Shown here in pieces: positions 8,151 through 16,515 of a stretch of DNA of 64,000 nucleotides. Origin of the DNA: Limnohabitans sp. 2KL-17 (GTDB lineage Bacteria > Pseudomonadota > Gammaproteobacteria > Burkholderiales > Burkholderiaceae_C); contig NZ_NESK01000011.1 of NCBI RefSeq assembly GCF_003063415.1, positions 1-64,000 of the forward strand, given 5' to 3'. A model generated the notes under the pieces. That model searched no databases, was not told the DNA's origin, and saw only the letters and a program-made list of their open reading frames with translations. The translations under genes were made by a program, and so were the position numbers. Position 1 is the first letter of the stretch, and each line of letters starts with the position of its first letter.

Positions 8151-8930
8151 TTAACCCCGGGTGTAGGTCAGCATTCGGCCTTTGTAGGCGGGCAAATTTT
8201 CTTGTGCAGACTGGTCAAGCACTTGTTCCTGAATCGAAAAGCCCACGCGTGCCATGTGTTTGTGAAATGCGCTGCGGTTGCCCCTGTTGGGGTCGACCAC
8301 CCAAATTTCGGAGGCCACTGCAGCATGGGCATGGATGAAGCTGGCCAGTGTGCCTTCGTCGTCGCGCTCGTACAAGATATCGCTGCCCACGATCAGGTCA
8401 AACAAGCCACTCACACCTGCGTCATGGGCCGAAGTGAGCACGGGCGACCCATCTTCGCGAAGTGCTGCCGTGCCCCACAAGCCATGGCGATAAGCCATGG
8501 GAGGTAGACCGTTCAAGCGGGTGTTTTCATCGAGAAAGGTGCGTGTCAAGGGGTGGCAGTCGCTGGCTGTGACATTGGCGCCGCGCCGGTGTGCCACCAG
8601 GCTTGAAAGCCCCAGGCCGCAGCCAATTTCCAGAATGCGCTCGGCCGTCACAGGCCGGTTTGCCATGCGTTCGGCCATTTGCATACCCGAAGGCCATAAC
8701 AGGCCGAACAAAGGCCAGGTGGCTGAAGAAATGCCCAAATTCAGGGCCTCGTCCAGCGGGTCATAAAACTGGTTCTTGTCGAGCAGGGAGCAAATCAGCA
8801 GGTCATCCGCGCCGGGCACCGCGATGGTTTCCTGTTTGGTCAGGTAGCCGGAATGTAAGGGAAGCAAAAGAGCAATCGTTGCAGCGCAAAGGCAGAAGAT
8901 GAAGGGGCGCCGACTGCGCAGACTGTACAC
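8151..8930 (-). CDS. Class I SAM-dependent methyltransferase
   Basis: A Rossmann methyltransferase: ILEIGCGLGLSSLVAHRRG is motif I (SAM glycine loop), ANVTASDCHP carries the acidic residue after strand 2, and LFDLIVGSDILYE is the motif IV region. The layout resembles the METTL21/nicotinamide N-methyltransferase-like group (Methyltransf_16), some of which modify protein lysines; the substrate here is unknown. The GTG start at 8930 gives a hydrophobic N-terminus (FIFCLCAATIALLLPL) that may be non-coding or a true anchor, so the start is uncertain. It is convergent with the exonuclease gene and has no obvious partner. Confidence 0.8.
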   Translation of the reverse strand: MYSLRSRRPFIFCLCAATIALLLPLHSGYLTKQETIAVPGADDLLICSLLDKNQFYDPLDEALNLGISSATWPLFGLLWPSGMQMAERMANRPVTAERILEIGCGLGLSSLVAHRRGANVTASDCHPLTRTFLDENTRLNGLPPMAYRHGLWGTAALREDGSPVLTSAHDAGVSGLFDLIVGSDILYERDDEGTLASFIHAHAAVASEIWVVDPNRGNRSAFHKHMARVGFSIQEQVLDQSAQENLPAYKGRMLTYTRG

Positions 8931-9060
8931 CCAGGCGGATAGTCAATCGCGTCAGAACTAGCGGTCGTGAAGCGCCGAATTGCAGCTGTCCAGCACTTGT
9001 TTCGATCGCCCATAGCCGGTGGTTTGGCGTACGATCCCCTTAACGAATTTTGACCATCGC

Positions 9061-9132
9061 CCGGGCGCTGATGCCGCCAAAGACATTGCCAACGATCCGA
9101 GCGTGCGTGAGGCTTGTCTGGGCAAGCACTGA
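9061..9132 (+). pseudogene. Possible C-terminal remnant of a Liv-type ABC transporter ATPase
   Basis: The frame ending in TGA at 9130-9132 reads PGADAAKDIANDPSVREACLG then KH. The pattern ANDPxVREAxLGKH is the usual last segment of branched-chain amino-acid type ABC ATPases (LivG/LivF). Upstream, no Walker or signature motif can be read in any frame before the methyltransferase gene, so at most the tail survives. It ends 23 bp before the HMG-CoA reductase gene, as an upstream operon gene would. The match is short and could be chance. Confidence 0.42.
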
Positions 9133-9155
9133 CATTTAAAAAATGAAAGACTGAC

Positions 9156-10433
9156 ATGAACAACGCCAACTATTCCAGCCGTATCAGTGGATTTCATAAA
9201 AAATCTGTCGATGAGCGAATTGCGCTGATTGCCGACATGGCGGGCCTGAACGACACCGAGCGCGCCTTGATGGGCAACTCCGGCAACCTCGATCAGGAAA
9301 TCGGCAACCACATGATCGAGAACTTTCTGGGCACGATGACCATTCCCGTGGGCATTGCAACCAACATGAAGGTCGATGGTCGCGATGTGCTGGTGCCCAT
9401 GGCCACCGAAGAGTCCTCGGTGGTGGCGGCGGTCTGCAATGCGGCCCGCCAGTCTTATGACAATGGGGGCTTCATCACCTCGATGTCGGGCACGCGCATG
9501 ATCGCGCAGATTCAATTGGTGCAGGTGTCAGACCCGTACCACGCCCGAATGGCCATCCTGGAGCGCAAAGAAGACATTCGCCTGATTTGCGATGCCTGCG
9601 ACCCGATGCTCATCAAGCTGGGGGGCGGGTTCCGAGAGCTGGAGGTACGCGTGATTGATACGCTTTCAGGCCCCATGGTGATCACCCACATCATTGTGGA
9701 CACCCTGGATGCCATGGGGGCCAACGCGGTCAACACCATGGCTGAAAAACTGGCACCTTTCATTGCGCAGTGGACGGGTGGGCGCACCTACCTGCGCATC
9801 TTGTCCAACCTGGCGGACCATCGACTGGCCCGTGCGCGCTGTGTCTGGCGCAGCGAAGACATCGGGGGTGCAGACGTGCGTGATGGCATGTTGCTGGCGT
9901 ATCACTTTGCCGAAGCAGACCCCTACCGTGCAGCCACGCACAACAAGGGCATCATGAACGGCATCAGCGCCGTGGTGTTGGCCACAGGCAATGACACGCG
10001 TGCGGTTGAATCGGGCGCACACGCCTACGCCTCACGCCATGGGCGATACACCAGCCTGACCCGCTGGGAAGTCACCAACGAAGGCCACCTCGCCGGCTCG
10101 ATTGAAGTGCCCATGGCGGTTGGTTTGATTGGCGGCGCCACCAAGCTGCACCCCATGGCCAAGACCGCCTTGAAGATTCTCAATGTTCAATCGGCCAGTG
10201 AACTGGCCCGCATCATCGCTGCGGTCGGATTGGCACAAAACTTTGCCGCCATCAAGGCGTTGGCCACCACCGGCATCCAGAAGGGCCACATGTCCCTGCA
10301 CTCGCACAACATCGCCATGATGGCCGGTGCGGTGGGCCATGAGGTTGATCAACTGGCCCAAATTCTGGTGGCCAAAGGCATGGTCCGCTTGGATATCGCC
10401 GAAAAGGAACTGGCGCTCATTCGCGGCAGCTGA
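9156..10433 (+). CDS. mvaA: Hydroxymethylglutaryl-CoA reductase, class II
   Basis: Interconverts mevalonate and HMG-CoA. At 425 residues with ENFLGTMTIP (class II ENVIG-like motif), MATEESSVVAA (catalytic Glu), DAMGAN, NKGIMNGI (catalytic Lys), LATGNDTRAVE (catalytic Asp) and GHMSLHSHN (catalytic His near the C-terminus), it is complete and probably active. Class II enzymes in proteobacteria such as Pseudomonas mevalonii work in mevalonate breakdown. No HMG-CoA lyase (mvaB), transporter or isoprenoid mevalonate genes are adjacent. The preceding 80 bp may hold a transporter remnant, and the accessory STAND gene lies just downstream. Confidence 0.93.
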   Translation: MNNANYSSRISGFHKKSVDERIALIADMAGLNDTERALMGNSGNLDQEIGNHMIENFLGTMTIPVGIATNMKVDGRDVLVPMATEESSVVAAVCNAARQSYDNGGFITSMSGTRMIAQIQLVQVSDPYHARMAILERKEDIRLICDACDPMLIKLGGGFRELEVRVIDTLSGPMVITHIIVDTLDAMGANAVNTMAEKLAPFIAQWTGGRTYLRILSNLADHRLARARCVWRSEDIGGADVRDGMLLAYHFAEADPYRAATHNKGIMNGISAVVLATGNDTRAVESGAHAYASRHGRYTSLTRWEVTNEGHLAGSIEVPMAVGLIGGATKLHPMAKTALKILNVQSASELARIIAAVGLAQNFAAIKALATTGIQKGHMSLHSHNIAMMAGAVGHEVDQLAQILVAKGMVRLDIAEKELALIRGS

Positions 10434-10757
10434 GACATCCAGCAAATAACAGGCATCTGATAACAAAGTTTAGAGCTCGGCTTCTTCTAAAAAAGACGAA
10501 ATCGGGCCAAAAATCTTTGTCAAAGTGTCGAATTACAGCGCTGAGGATAGACAGACTCTCAATTAATTTGAGGGCAATGTTTAAAACAGCGTTGGTTTAC
10601 AAGGCAAATGGCTTGAGATCTAAGCAGGCCTGAGTCATTCAGTTTTATGACCGTTTGAGGCTGGGTGCGGTCTGTCAGATTTGCGAATCGAGAGGCTGCT
10701 CCCCGCGAAACGTGACGTTGACTGTTGACCAGGGCTTGCGGCGATGGCCCGCATGTA
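10434..10757. other. Non-coding flank between mvaA and the STAND gene
   Basis: About 320 bp without a credible gene. It is more AT-rich than the surroundings and contains the left arm of an inverted repeat (10458-10480). No clear terminator, promoter or RNA was recognised. Confidence 0.6.
10458..10480 (+). repeat. Left arm of inverted repeat flanking the STAND gene
   Basis: The arm begins TGATAACAAAGTTT and ends CTCGG. Its partner at 14878-14900 on the opposite strand matches at 20 of 23 positions. It starts 25 bp after the mvaA stop codon. Confidence 0.6.
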
Positions 10758-13700
10758 TTAGTCGAAGCGATCGCGCTCCTCGTTGATTTCTTCTCTTTGA
10801 ATTTCCCGGTCGAATTGTTCGATCTCGGTTTCTATCCATTGCGCGACCTGGAAATCGAATCCCGCTGTAAGCCAGCGCCGCAGGATGTCTCTCTGGTGCT
10901 TCAGATGTTGGCTCGTCGGACCTACCCATGATCCGGAGTGAAATGAGGCGCTTATCCCGGAACGTACGCCATCAATATGCCCATACCGTGTCAACAATTG
11001 CCGAGTCAGTAAGCCGCCCTCGTCGTCGAGCGTAGGAAGCGTCGCATGTGCGATCAAAGCAGCTCGACCGTCGGGGTCGGACTCGATCCAACCCAAAATG
11101 CTGACCTCCGGCAAGTTCGCAATGGGGCTGCGCTGCACTCCCTCCCTAAACGAACGGATGCCACCCTTCAGCCAGTTGTACACGTCGCTCCGCCATTTTG
11201 GCAATGTAGCCTCGAAGTGGTTTGCAGTGACCTGCCAGGCGCCTTCAGGGTCGATACTGACCAACTCATTGCTTAACGCTTCGACGTCATGGTCATAGCT
11301 CAGCTGGTATTGCTCGCCCATGGTAGTGAGGAGCGCATCAAGCAAGGGCGCTGCGAACTCAACATTGGATTTGACCAACCTTGAGCAAACGCGTTTCCAA
11401 TTAAACCCAAAGGATTGTCCTGGGTGTCGTAAAAGGGGAATCGCATGTCGTGCGACATCGAAGGCGAAGTCTGGGCCGCAGGGCATGGGTCGCTCCGACG
11501 ACATGGAACTCATCAACCCAATCAACAGCTGCAGAGCTTCCGGTATCTCTCGCTGTCGAATTAGCCTGAATAGGCGCTCTGCTTTTTCTGTTGGCACTGA
11601 ATCCAACGCCCTGCCGAACTGCAACGCCCCAAACAGCGTAGGCTCGATCCATTTTTTCTCAAGGGCATCGAGACAGCGGTTGAATGCGCTTTCGTTGTAG
11701 CCGGATCGCAAAGTCATCTCCGCGCCCAGGATAGCCGTATCGCTGCTGTTCAACATTTCTAGAAGCCACAACTCAAACTGCCCGAATGACTGTGCTTTGA
11801 TGCCAGTCAAATAGCCGTGCAGACAGGTGACGTTGCCGCAACTCCGAGCGATGTCTGTGAGCAAAGGAAACAGGACGCGCTGCACGTCGCTCGCAGCTAG
11901 TTGCTCCCCGAAATACAAAAGCGCCGGTCCATGACTCGATATGGTCAGAAGGTGAGAAATCTCACTGAGGCGATGCGGTTTCGCCGCGATTCGTTGCGCG
12001 AGCGCTGCAACCAGCGCCTTCGCATGGGAAGCCGGCCGATCACGCCGATCTCGATACTCTTCCTCCCACTCAAGCCGATCAACATCAAGGACGTATCTCT
12101 GGAAACGGCTGGTCAGATCCTGGCGCGTATACCGGCGGGCGAGACGCTTGATTCGAATCCCTATTTCACCGTGCTGCTCGTCCTCGCAATATTCCGTCCA
12201 GTGCCAAAAAAACTTGTTCAGCTGACTTGGGATCATGGCGCTGTCGGAGGCTAGTTTCTCCAGTACCTGCAGGGCAAGCTCTGTGCATGGTGGAGTGCGG
12301 ATCTGATGTTCAACTGCTTTGAGCAGCGCCGAACAGACTTGCGGTCGGAGGGCTGCAGGCCAAGCCGAAGACTCGTTGATCAGGGTTTGGAAGTACAAAA
12401 GGTGTGCCTGCCGCCATTCGCCGTAAGTTGATGGAATCCAAAGCTTGGCTCGCTCCTGTAGCCCCTGGTATTCCGGCCCCACAGTTCGAAAGCCCATACC
12501 GCGCGTGTCCAAGGTCGAGTCCAGTATCTTCAAACCGAGCAGACGTTCAGCATCGGTGCTTCCTCTCAGGAGCGCAAGCAAGGCCGGCAGCCTTTGCTCC
12601 GGACTCGCCTCGGTCGCAGCGGCTTCGGGACCAATGCGAAACAGGTTCACCAGTGTGCCAGTCGAATTATTGGAAAAGTCGGCGTTCTCATTGACAGCAA
12701 GCCGGGACAGCAGGCCTAAGGCCCGCACTGTTAGCAGCGGCCAAACAGCAATCTTCGCAAGTGCCCAGACGATGTTCTGGCGGTTTGACTTGAACTCCGC
12801 AAGATCGGCGTCAGGCCAGTTGCCGATCGTGCTCTCAAGCAGACGTAGGACAGCAGAGGAATTGGCCTCAGCGAGCGTCGACAGGAATTGCGATCCGGTA
12901 GACGAGGTCAGCATGTCGTGAGAGGAAAAGACGCCGTCTGGCTTAAGAATCTCGTCAACAACAAATGCTGTGTCTTTGCCGCCAGCGAATCTGAATTTGT
13001 TCAAAAACCAGGCATGGAGCGATGAAGGCATGGATTCGAAAGTGGCGACAAAGTCGAACCCGCGCCCATAGCGTGTCCAGAACTGTTTCCAAAGGACGAT
13101 GTGAAGCGCCTTGGGTACAAAAAACAGCGTCGTGCTGCCTTGCAGGACGCGTCGAGCCCGAAGACTCTGGACAATCTCTTGAAAGCGGGCCCAGCCGATC
13201 GTTGGATCAACCTTGTGAATCAACTGCGCGACGTAGTTAGCCTCATCTGATACGGGATCTTCAAATCCGAACCGGCTGAACAAGGCGAGGTGGTGAGCCA
13301 CACAGTCGACTTGTCGTGACGTCGCATCCTCTTGCGTGCCATATCCGTGCAAGAACCTGGTCCACAGCGGAACCGTCGCCGGCGGACGCAGCAAATCAGT
13401 GGGATTCGCATGAAGATTCTCTGCAACGGCATGTGCTACTCGTGGCGAGCCCTCGCAGATCGTGACCCAACGTTCAAGGCTCTGGGACTCTCCGATCCGG
13501 TCTGCCAAGATACTCCGGATGGTTTCGTCTGGAAGACGGGGGGCATACAGGCGGAGAATTTCGTCGTCATGACTTTCATAACGCCCATGATCAAGAGTGA
13601 CAAGTTTCATCGCGCCACAGAGGGTCTTCAGATGCCGCCAGACTTCAGACATCTCCGATTCGGATAGGTCATCGAGCACTAGTACGAGAGGCTTCGTCCA

Positions 13701-14573
13701 GCCGACCCGAAGCAGTTGCCTGAACAGCGCCGTCTGAACGAACTTGGAGCCGTGATACAAGTAGAGAACCGAGGGGGCAATATGCGGCGCCCTCAACGCC
13801 TCCAGGACCATGCGCGTCTTGCCTATGCCAGGCTCCCCTAGCACTCGAATATGCTTGGCATCGCCTTCGACGCCTGATCGAATCAGGTCGATCAGTTCAG
13901 TTTGAGCTGGCGCCGGCTTGAATGAACTGGCCATATGGGCATCGCGATCCCATTCGTCAAGTACCCAAGCCTCCTGAATAGAGTCATAGGTCAGCTGTGC
14001 CGCGATGCCAGGGTAACGCTCTGCAAAGTTCGACAGCTGGCTCGCACCCAACACGTCAACAAGGTTGCGATAGTCCGCGACACCTAAGGATTCGAGCACT
14101 GTGACAATTTGCTCGCAGGCGTCATTCCGTTGTTGGGGTGTGAGGTCGTGTCCCGTGCAGACGACGACATAGCGCCCCATTCTCTTGATCAGACGCGCCA
14201 CCTCCGGAAATAGCGTCCCTTTGCCGTTAACTAATTCGCCACGAATGGAACCGTTGGTCCAAGGCTTGAACGATGTACCGGACTTCAACTGTATCCCTGT
14301 CAAACCGGCAGCAAAGAAACAATCTGTTGGGATTTGAGTATTGGGTGGTACATCGATTTCGGCGTCGATGCCACCGTCTGCGACGGTCAGTCGGCTAGAA
14401 ATAGTGACGACGGACGGATTGAGCTTGGCGTAGTTTGACTCCGCTTTCAATATTCCACCCATAAGCTCTACAGCACGCTCGGCAGTGAGTGAAACGATCG
14501 TTGAAACAGGAACATGGATCAATTGGCTCACGTAGACGAACTCATTTGTAAATATTTTGGTATTTTCGTGCAA
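10758..14573 (-). CDS. Large STAND-type P-loop NTPase with N-terminal PD-(D/E)xK-like region; candidate antiphage protein
   Basis: The 1271-residue protein has three parts. Residues about 30-140 contain GGIDAEID (Asp70, Glu72) and GIQLKSG (Gln95-x-Lys97), the spacing of a Mrr/DUF4365-type PD-(D/E)xK nuclease core. Residues about 220-390 form an NTPase: GEPGIGKT (246-253, Walker A), LVLVLDD (296-302, Walker B) and EGSPRVA (374-380), like the GxP motif of STAND ATPases. Residues 400-1271 are long, helical and repeat-like, without a named motif, ending in a charged tail. Effector-NTPase-sensor is the plan of AVAST (Avs) defence proteins; function is inferred. The TTG start at 14573 lacks a ribosome site, so the start is uncertain. 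Sampled lines are lower in GC than neighbours, suggesting transfer. Confidence 0.8.
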   Translation of the reverse strand: MHENTKIFTNEFVYVSQLIHVPVSTIVSLTAERAVELMGGILKAESNYAKLNPSVVTISSRLTVADGGIDAEIDVPPNTQIPTDCFFAAGLTGIQLKSGTSFKPWTNGSIRGELVNGKGTLFPEVARLIKRMGRYVVVCTGHDLTPQQRNDACEQIVTVLESLGVADYRNLVDVLGASQLSNFAERYPGIAAQLTYDSIQEAWVLDEWDRDAHMASSFKPAPAQTELIDLIRSGVEGDAKHIRVLGEPGIGKTRMVLEALRAPHIAPSVLYLYHGSKFVQTALFRQLLRVGWTKPLVLVLDDLSESEMSEVWRHLKTLCGAMKLVTLDHGRYESHDDEILRLYAPRLPDETIRSILADRIGESQSLERWVTICEGSPRVAHAVAENLHANPTDLLRPPATVPLWTRFLHGYGTQEDATSRQVDCVAHHLALFSRFGFEDPVSDEANYVAQLIHKVDPTIGWARFQEIVQSLRARRVLQGSTTLFFVPKALHIVLWKQFWTRYGRGFDFVATFESMPSSLHAWFLNKFRFAGGKDTAFVVDEILKPDGVFSSHDMLTSSTGSQFLSTLAEANSSAVLRLLESTIGNWPDADLAEFKSNRQNIVWALAKIAVWPLLTVRALGLLSRLAVNENADFSNNSTGTLVNLFRIGPEAAATEASPEQRLPALLALLRGSTDAERLLGLKILDSTLDTRGMGFRTVGPEYQGLQERAKLWIPSTYGEWRQAHLLYFQTLINESSAWPAALRPQVCSALLKAVEHQIRTPPCTELALQVLEKLASDSAMIPSQLNKFFWHWTEYCEDEQHGEIGIRIKRLARRYTRQDLTSRFQRYVLDVDRLEWEEEYRDRRDRPASHAKALVAALAQRIAAKPHRLSEISHLLTISSHGPALLYFGEQLAASDVQRVLFPLLTDIARSCGNVTCLHGYLTGIKAQSFGQFELWLLEMLNSSDTAILGAEMTLRSGYNESAFNRCLDALEKKWIEPTLFGALQFGRALDSVPTEKAERLFRLIRQREIPEALQLLIGLMSSMSSERPMPCGPDFAFDVARHAIPLLRHPGQSFGFNWKRVCSRLVKSNVEFAAPLLDALLTTMGEQYQLSYDHDVEALSNELVSIDPEGAWQVTANHFEATLPKWRSDVYNWLKGGIRSFREGVQRSPIANLPEVSILGWIESDPDGRAALIAHATLPTLDDEGGLLTRQLLTRYGHIDGVRSGISASFHSGSWVGPTSQHLKHQRDILRRWLTAGFDFQVAQWIETEIEQFDREIQREEINEERDRFD

Positions 14574-14919
14574 TTTTTAAACACTAAAAAATTCATTCTT
14601 GCCTGACGATAGGATTCAGCATTCGTGTAGAAATTATGGCTGGTAAGCCCTAAGGGTGAGGGAACTAGCCGCTGACCTGGCAGGCCAGACCGAACTTGCA
14701 AGCGACAGGCCGGTTGGGGCAATTCCGGTCTCTTGCACAAACCCAGCGTAAGACTGCAATCGCTGCACAACCGACCCTCAATAACTAAAAAAGAGCAGAG
14801 AACGGCGGACCAATCCCTAGACTTCAATCAACTTGGAGGAGTTCATCCCGGAAAATCGAGACTAGTGCGACCCAAGTCCGAGTTCAAAACTTTGTTGTCA
14901 AGTCCCTTACCATCGAGGG
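14574..14919. other. Non-coding flank upstream of the STAND gene
   Basis: About 345 bp with AT-rich stretches near the STAND gene start and no convincing gene. A 99-codon minus-strand frame (14528-14827) has no family-like composition. An imperfect hairpin with AGACCG and CGGTCT arms lies around 14688-14732. The right arm of the flanking inverted repeat is at 14878-14900. Confidence 0.5.
14878..14900 (-). repeat. Right arm of inverted repeat flanking the STAND gene
   Basis: On the minus strand it begins TGACAACAAAGTTTT and ends CTCGG, pairing with 10458-10480 at 20 of 23 positions. It lies 19 bp before the next chromosomal gene. No matching target duplication was seen outside the two arms. 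Confidence 0.6.
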
Positions 14920-15561
14920 ATGCTGAAATACCAAACCATCCCCGTCACCCCCTTCCAGCAAAACTGTTCCCTGGTCTGGGACGATCAGACGCTTCAGGCT
15001 GCTGTGGTTGATCCGGGGGGCGACCTGGATTTGATTTTGGGCGCCGTGAAGCAACACGGCCTAAGCCTGGAGCAGATCTGGATCACCCATGGTCATCTGG
15101 ACCACGCCTCGGGCACGGCTGATCTGGCCGAACAACTGGGGGGCCTGCCCATCATCGGCCCGCACCCGGCCGACCAGTTCTGGATTGACGGTTTGCCGCA
15201 AGCGGCCTCGGCCTATGGTTTTCCGCCGGCTCGGGTTTTCAAGCCCACGCGTTGGCTGGCCGATGGCGACACCGTCACGCTGGGTGCGCACACCTTGCAG
15301 GTGCGCCACTGCCCGGGGCACACGCCTGGTCACGTGGTGTTTTATTCGCCGGAGATCAAACGTGCCTTTGTGGGGGATGTGCTGTTTGCAGGCAGCATTG
15401 GCCGAACCGACTTTCCGCAAGGCAACCACGACGATTTGATCGCCAGCATCACCCAGCGCCTGTGGCCCATGGGCAATGACACGGTGTTCATTCCTGGCCA
15501 TGGCCCCGAAAGCACCTTTGGCCGTGAACGCCAGTCCAACCCTTATGTCGGCGGCACCTGA
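14920..15561 (+). CDS. Metallo-beta-lactamase-fold hydrolase, glyoxalase II-like
   Basis: The 213-residue protein has ITHGHLDHASG (HxHxDH), HCPGHTPGHVV (third His), FVGDVLFAGSIGRTDFP (bridging Asp and the GRTD motif) and FIPGHGPEST (last His). This is the GloB-like single-domain group, shorter than true GloB because the C-terminal substrate domain is absent. It probably hydrolyses thioesters such as S-lactoylglutathione, though persulfide dioxygenases share the fold. The ATG at 14920 directly follows GAGGG, an unusually close ribosome site. The preceding 300 bp belong to the accessory segment, so its native promoter may be displaced. Confidence 0.9.
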   Translation: MLKYQTIPVTPFQQNCSLVWDDQTLQAAVVDPGGDLDLILGAVKQHGLSLEQIWITHGHLDHASGTADLAEQLGGLPIIGPHPADQFWIDGLPQAASAYGFPPARVFKPTRWLADGDTVTLGAHTLQVRHCPGHTPGHVVFYSPEIKRAFVGDVLFAGSIGRTDFPQGNHDDLIASITQRLWPMGNDTVFIPGHGPESTFGRERQSNPYVGGT

Positions 15562-15575
15562 AAGTGCTGGCGCCC

Positions 15576-16451
15576 TCAGCCTTTGAGGGCTTGCTGGTAC
15601 AGGGTTTGCACCTTGGGCAGGTTGGCCTCGAGTTCCTGAATGCGGTTGGCCCCACTGGGGTGGGTGGACAGGAATGACGGGCTGCCATTGCTGCTGGCCG
15701 ACTGCATTTTTTGCCATAGGCTGACACTGGCTTCGGGCTTGTAGCCACCTCGAGCGGCGATTTCCAGGCCCACCAAATCCGACTCGGTTTCGTCGTCGCG
15801 GCTGTACTTCAGGGTGAGCAACTGGGTGCCCAAATTGGCAGCGACATCGCCCAAAGAACCCAGGCCCAGCAGTTGCGATGCAATCGACAAACCGATGCTG
15901 GTGGCTTGGCTTTTGGCCAACCGTTCGCGGGCGTGCTCGCGCAGGGCATGCGCCATCTCGTGGCCCATGATCATGGCCGCCTCGTCATCGGTCAGCTTCA
16001 ATTTGTCCAGGATGCCGGTGTAAAAAGCAATCTTGCCGCCCGGCATGCACCAGGCGTTGATCTGCTGGCTGCCGATCAGGTTGACTTGCCACTTCCAGTC
16101 GCGTGAGCGGGGGTTCCATTGGGCCGTATGCGGAATGAGTTTTTGCGCGATCGTTTGCAGGCGTTGCAGTTGTGGGTTGCCATCGGGGGCCAGCGCACCC
16201 TTGGCTCTGGCCTCTGCCAGAACCTGCGAATACTGTTGCCTGGCCGAGGTTTCCAGCGTTTCGGCTGGCACCAGTTTGCGCAAGCCAGACGATGAACCCA
16301 CGTCTACCTGGGCCAAGGCCGAGCCGGCCGCTGTGGCACCCGCAGCCAGCATGAAAGCCCGCCGGGCTTGCCAGCGAGGGGATGCGTGAGCCGATGCTTT
16401 GGCATCGTCAGGCTGGGTTTTGAAGTTGCAGATAAAGCACATGATTCGCAA
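15576..16451 (-). CDS. M48-family metalloprotease, exported
   Basis: Zinc peptidase with MGHEMAHALREH (HExxH) and DDETESDLVGLEIAARGGY (third zinc ligand Glu). The N-terminus contains RRAFMLAAGATAAGSALA, a twin-arginine-like or Sec signal ending in ALA, so it is probably periplasmic, like LoiP/BepA relatives in outer-membrane quality control. At 291 residues it lacks a TPR extension. Start 16451 is the longest; an ATG at 16442 is equally plausible. The gene is divergent from the AmpG-like transporter 64 bp away; both concern the cell envelope. Confidence 0.9.
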   Translation of the reverse strand: MRIMCFICNFKTQPDDAKASAHASPRWQARRAFMLAAGATAAGSALAQVDVGSSSGLRKLVPAETLETSARQQYSQVLAEARAKGALAPDGNPQLQRLQTIAQKLIPHTAQWNPRSRDWKWQVNLIGSQQINAWCMPGGKIAFYTGILDKLKLTDDEAAMIMGHEMAHALREHARERLAKSQATSIGLSIASQLLGLGSLGDVAANLGTQLLTLKYSRDDETESDLVGLEIAARGGYKPEASVSLWQKMQSASSNGSPSFLSTHPSGANRIQELEANLPKVQTLYQQALKG

Positions 16452-16515
16452 ATGATAGCGATTTGCCCAAGTTCAAGATAGCCTGACCCGTGCGCAAGGG
16501 TCCGATAATCGCTGC

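Noticed and set aside
8958..9515. 185-codon minus-strand frame across the mvaA start
   Set aside because: It lies opposite the conserved N-terminus of the reductase and has no recognisable domain.
14528..14827. 99-codon frame overlapping the STAND gene start
   Set aside because: Its sequence has no family-like pattern or ribosome site, and it overlaps the N-terminus of a better-supported gene.
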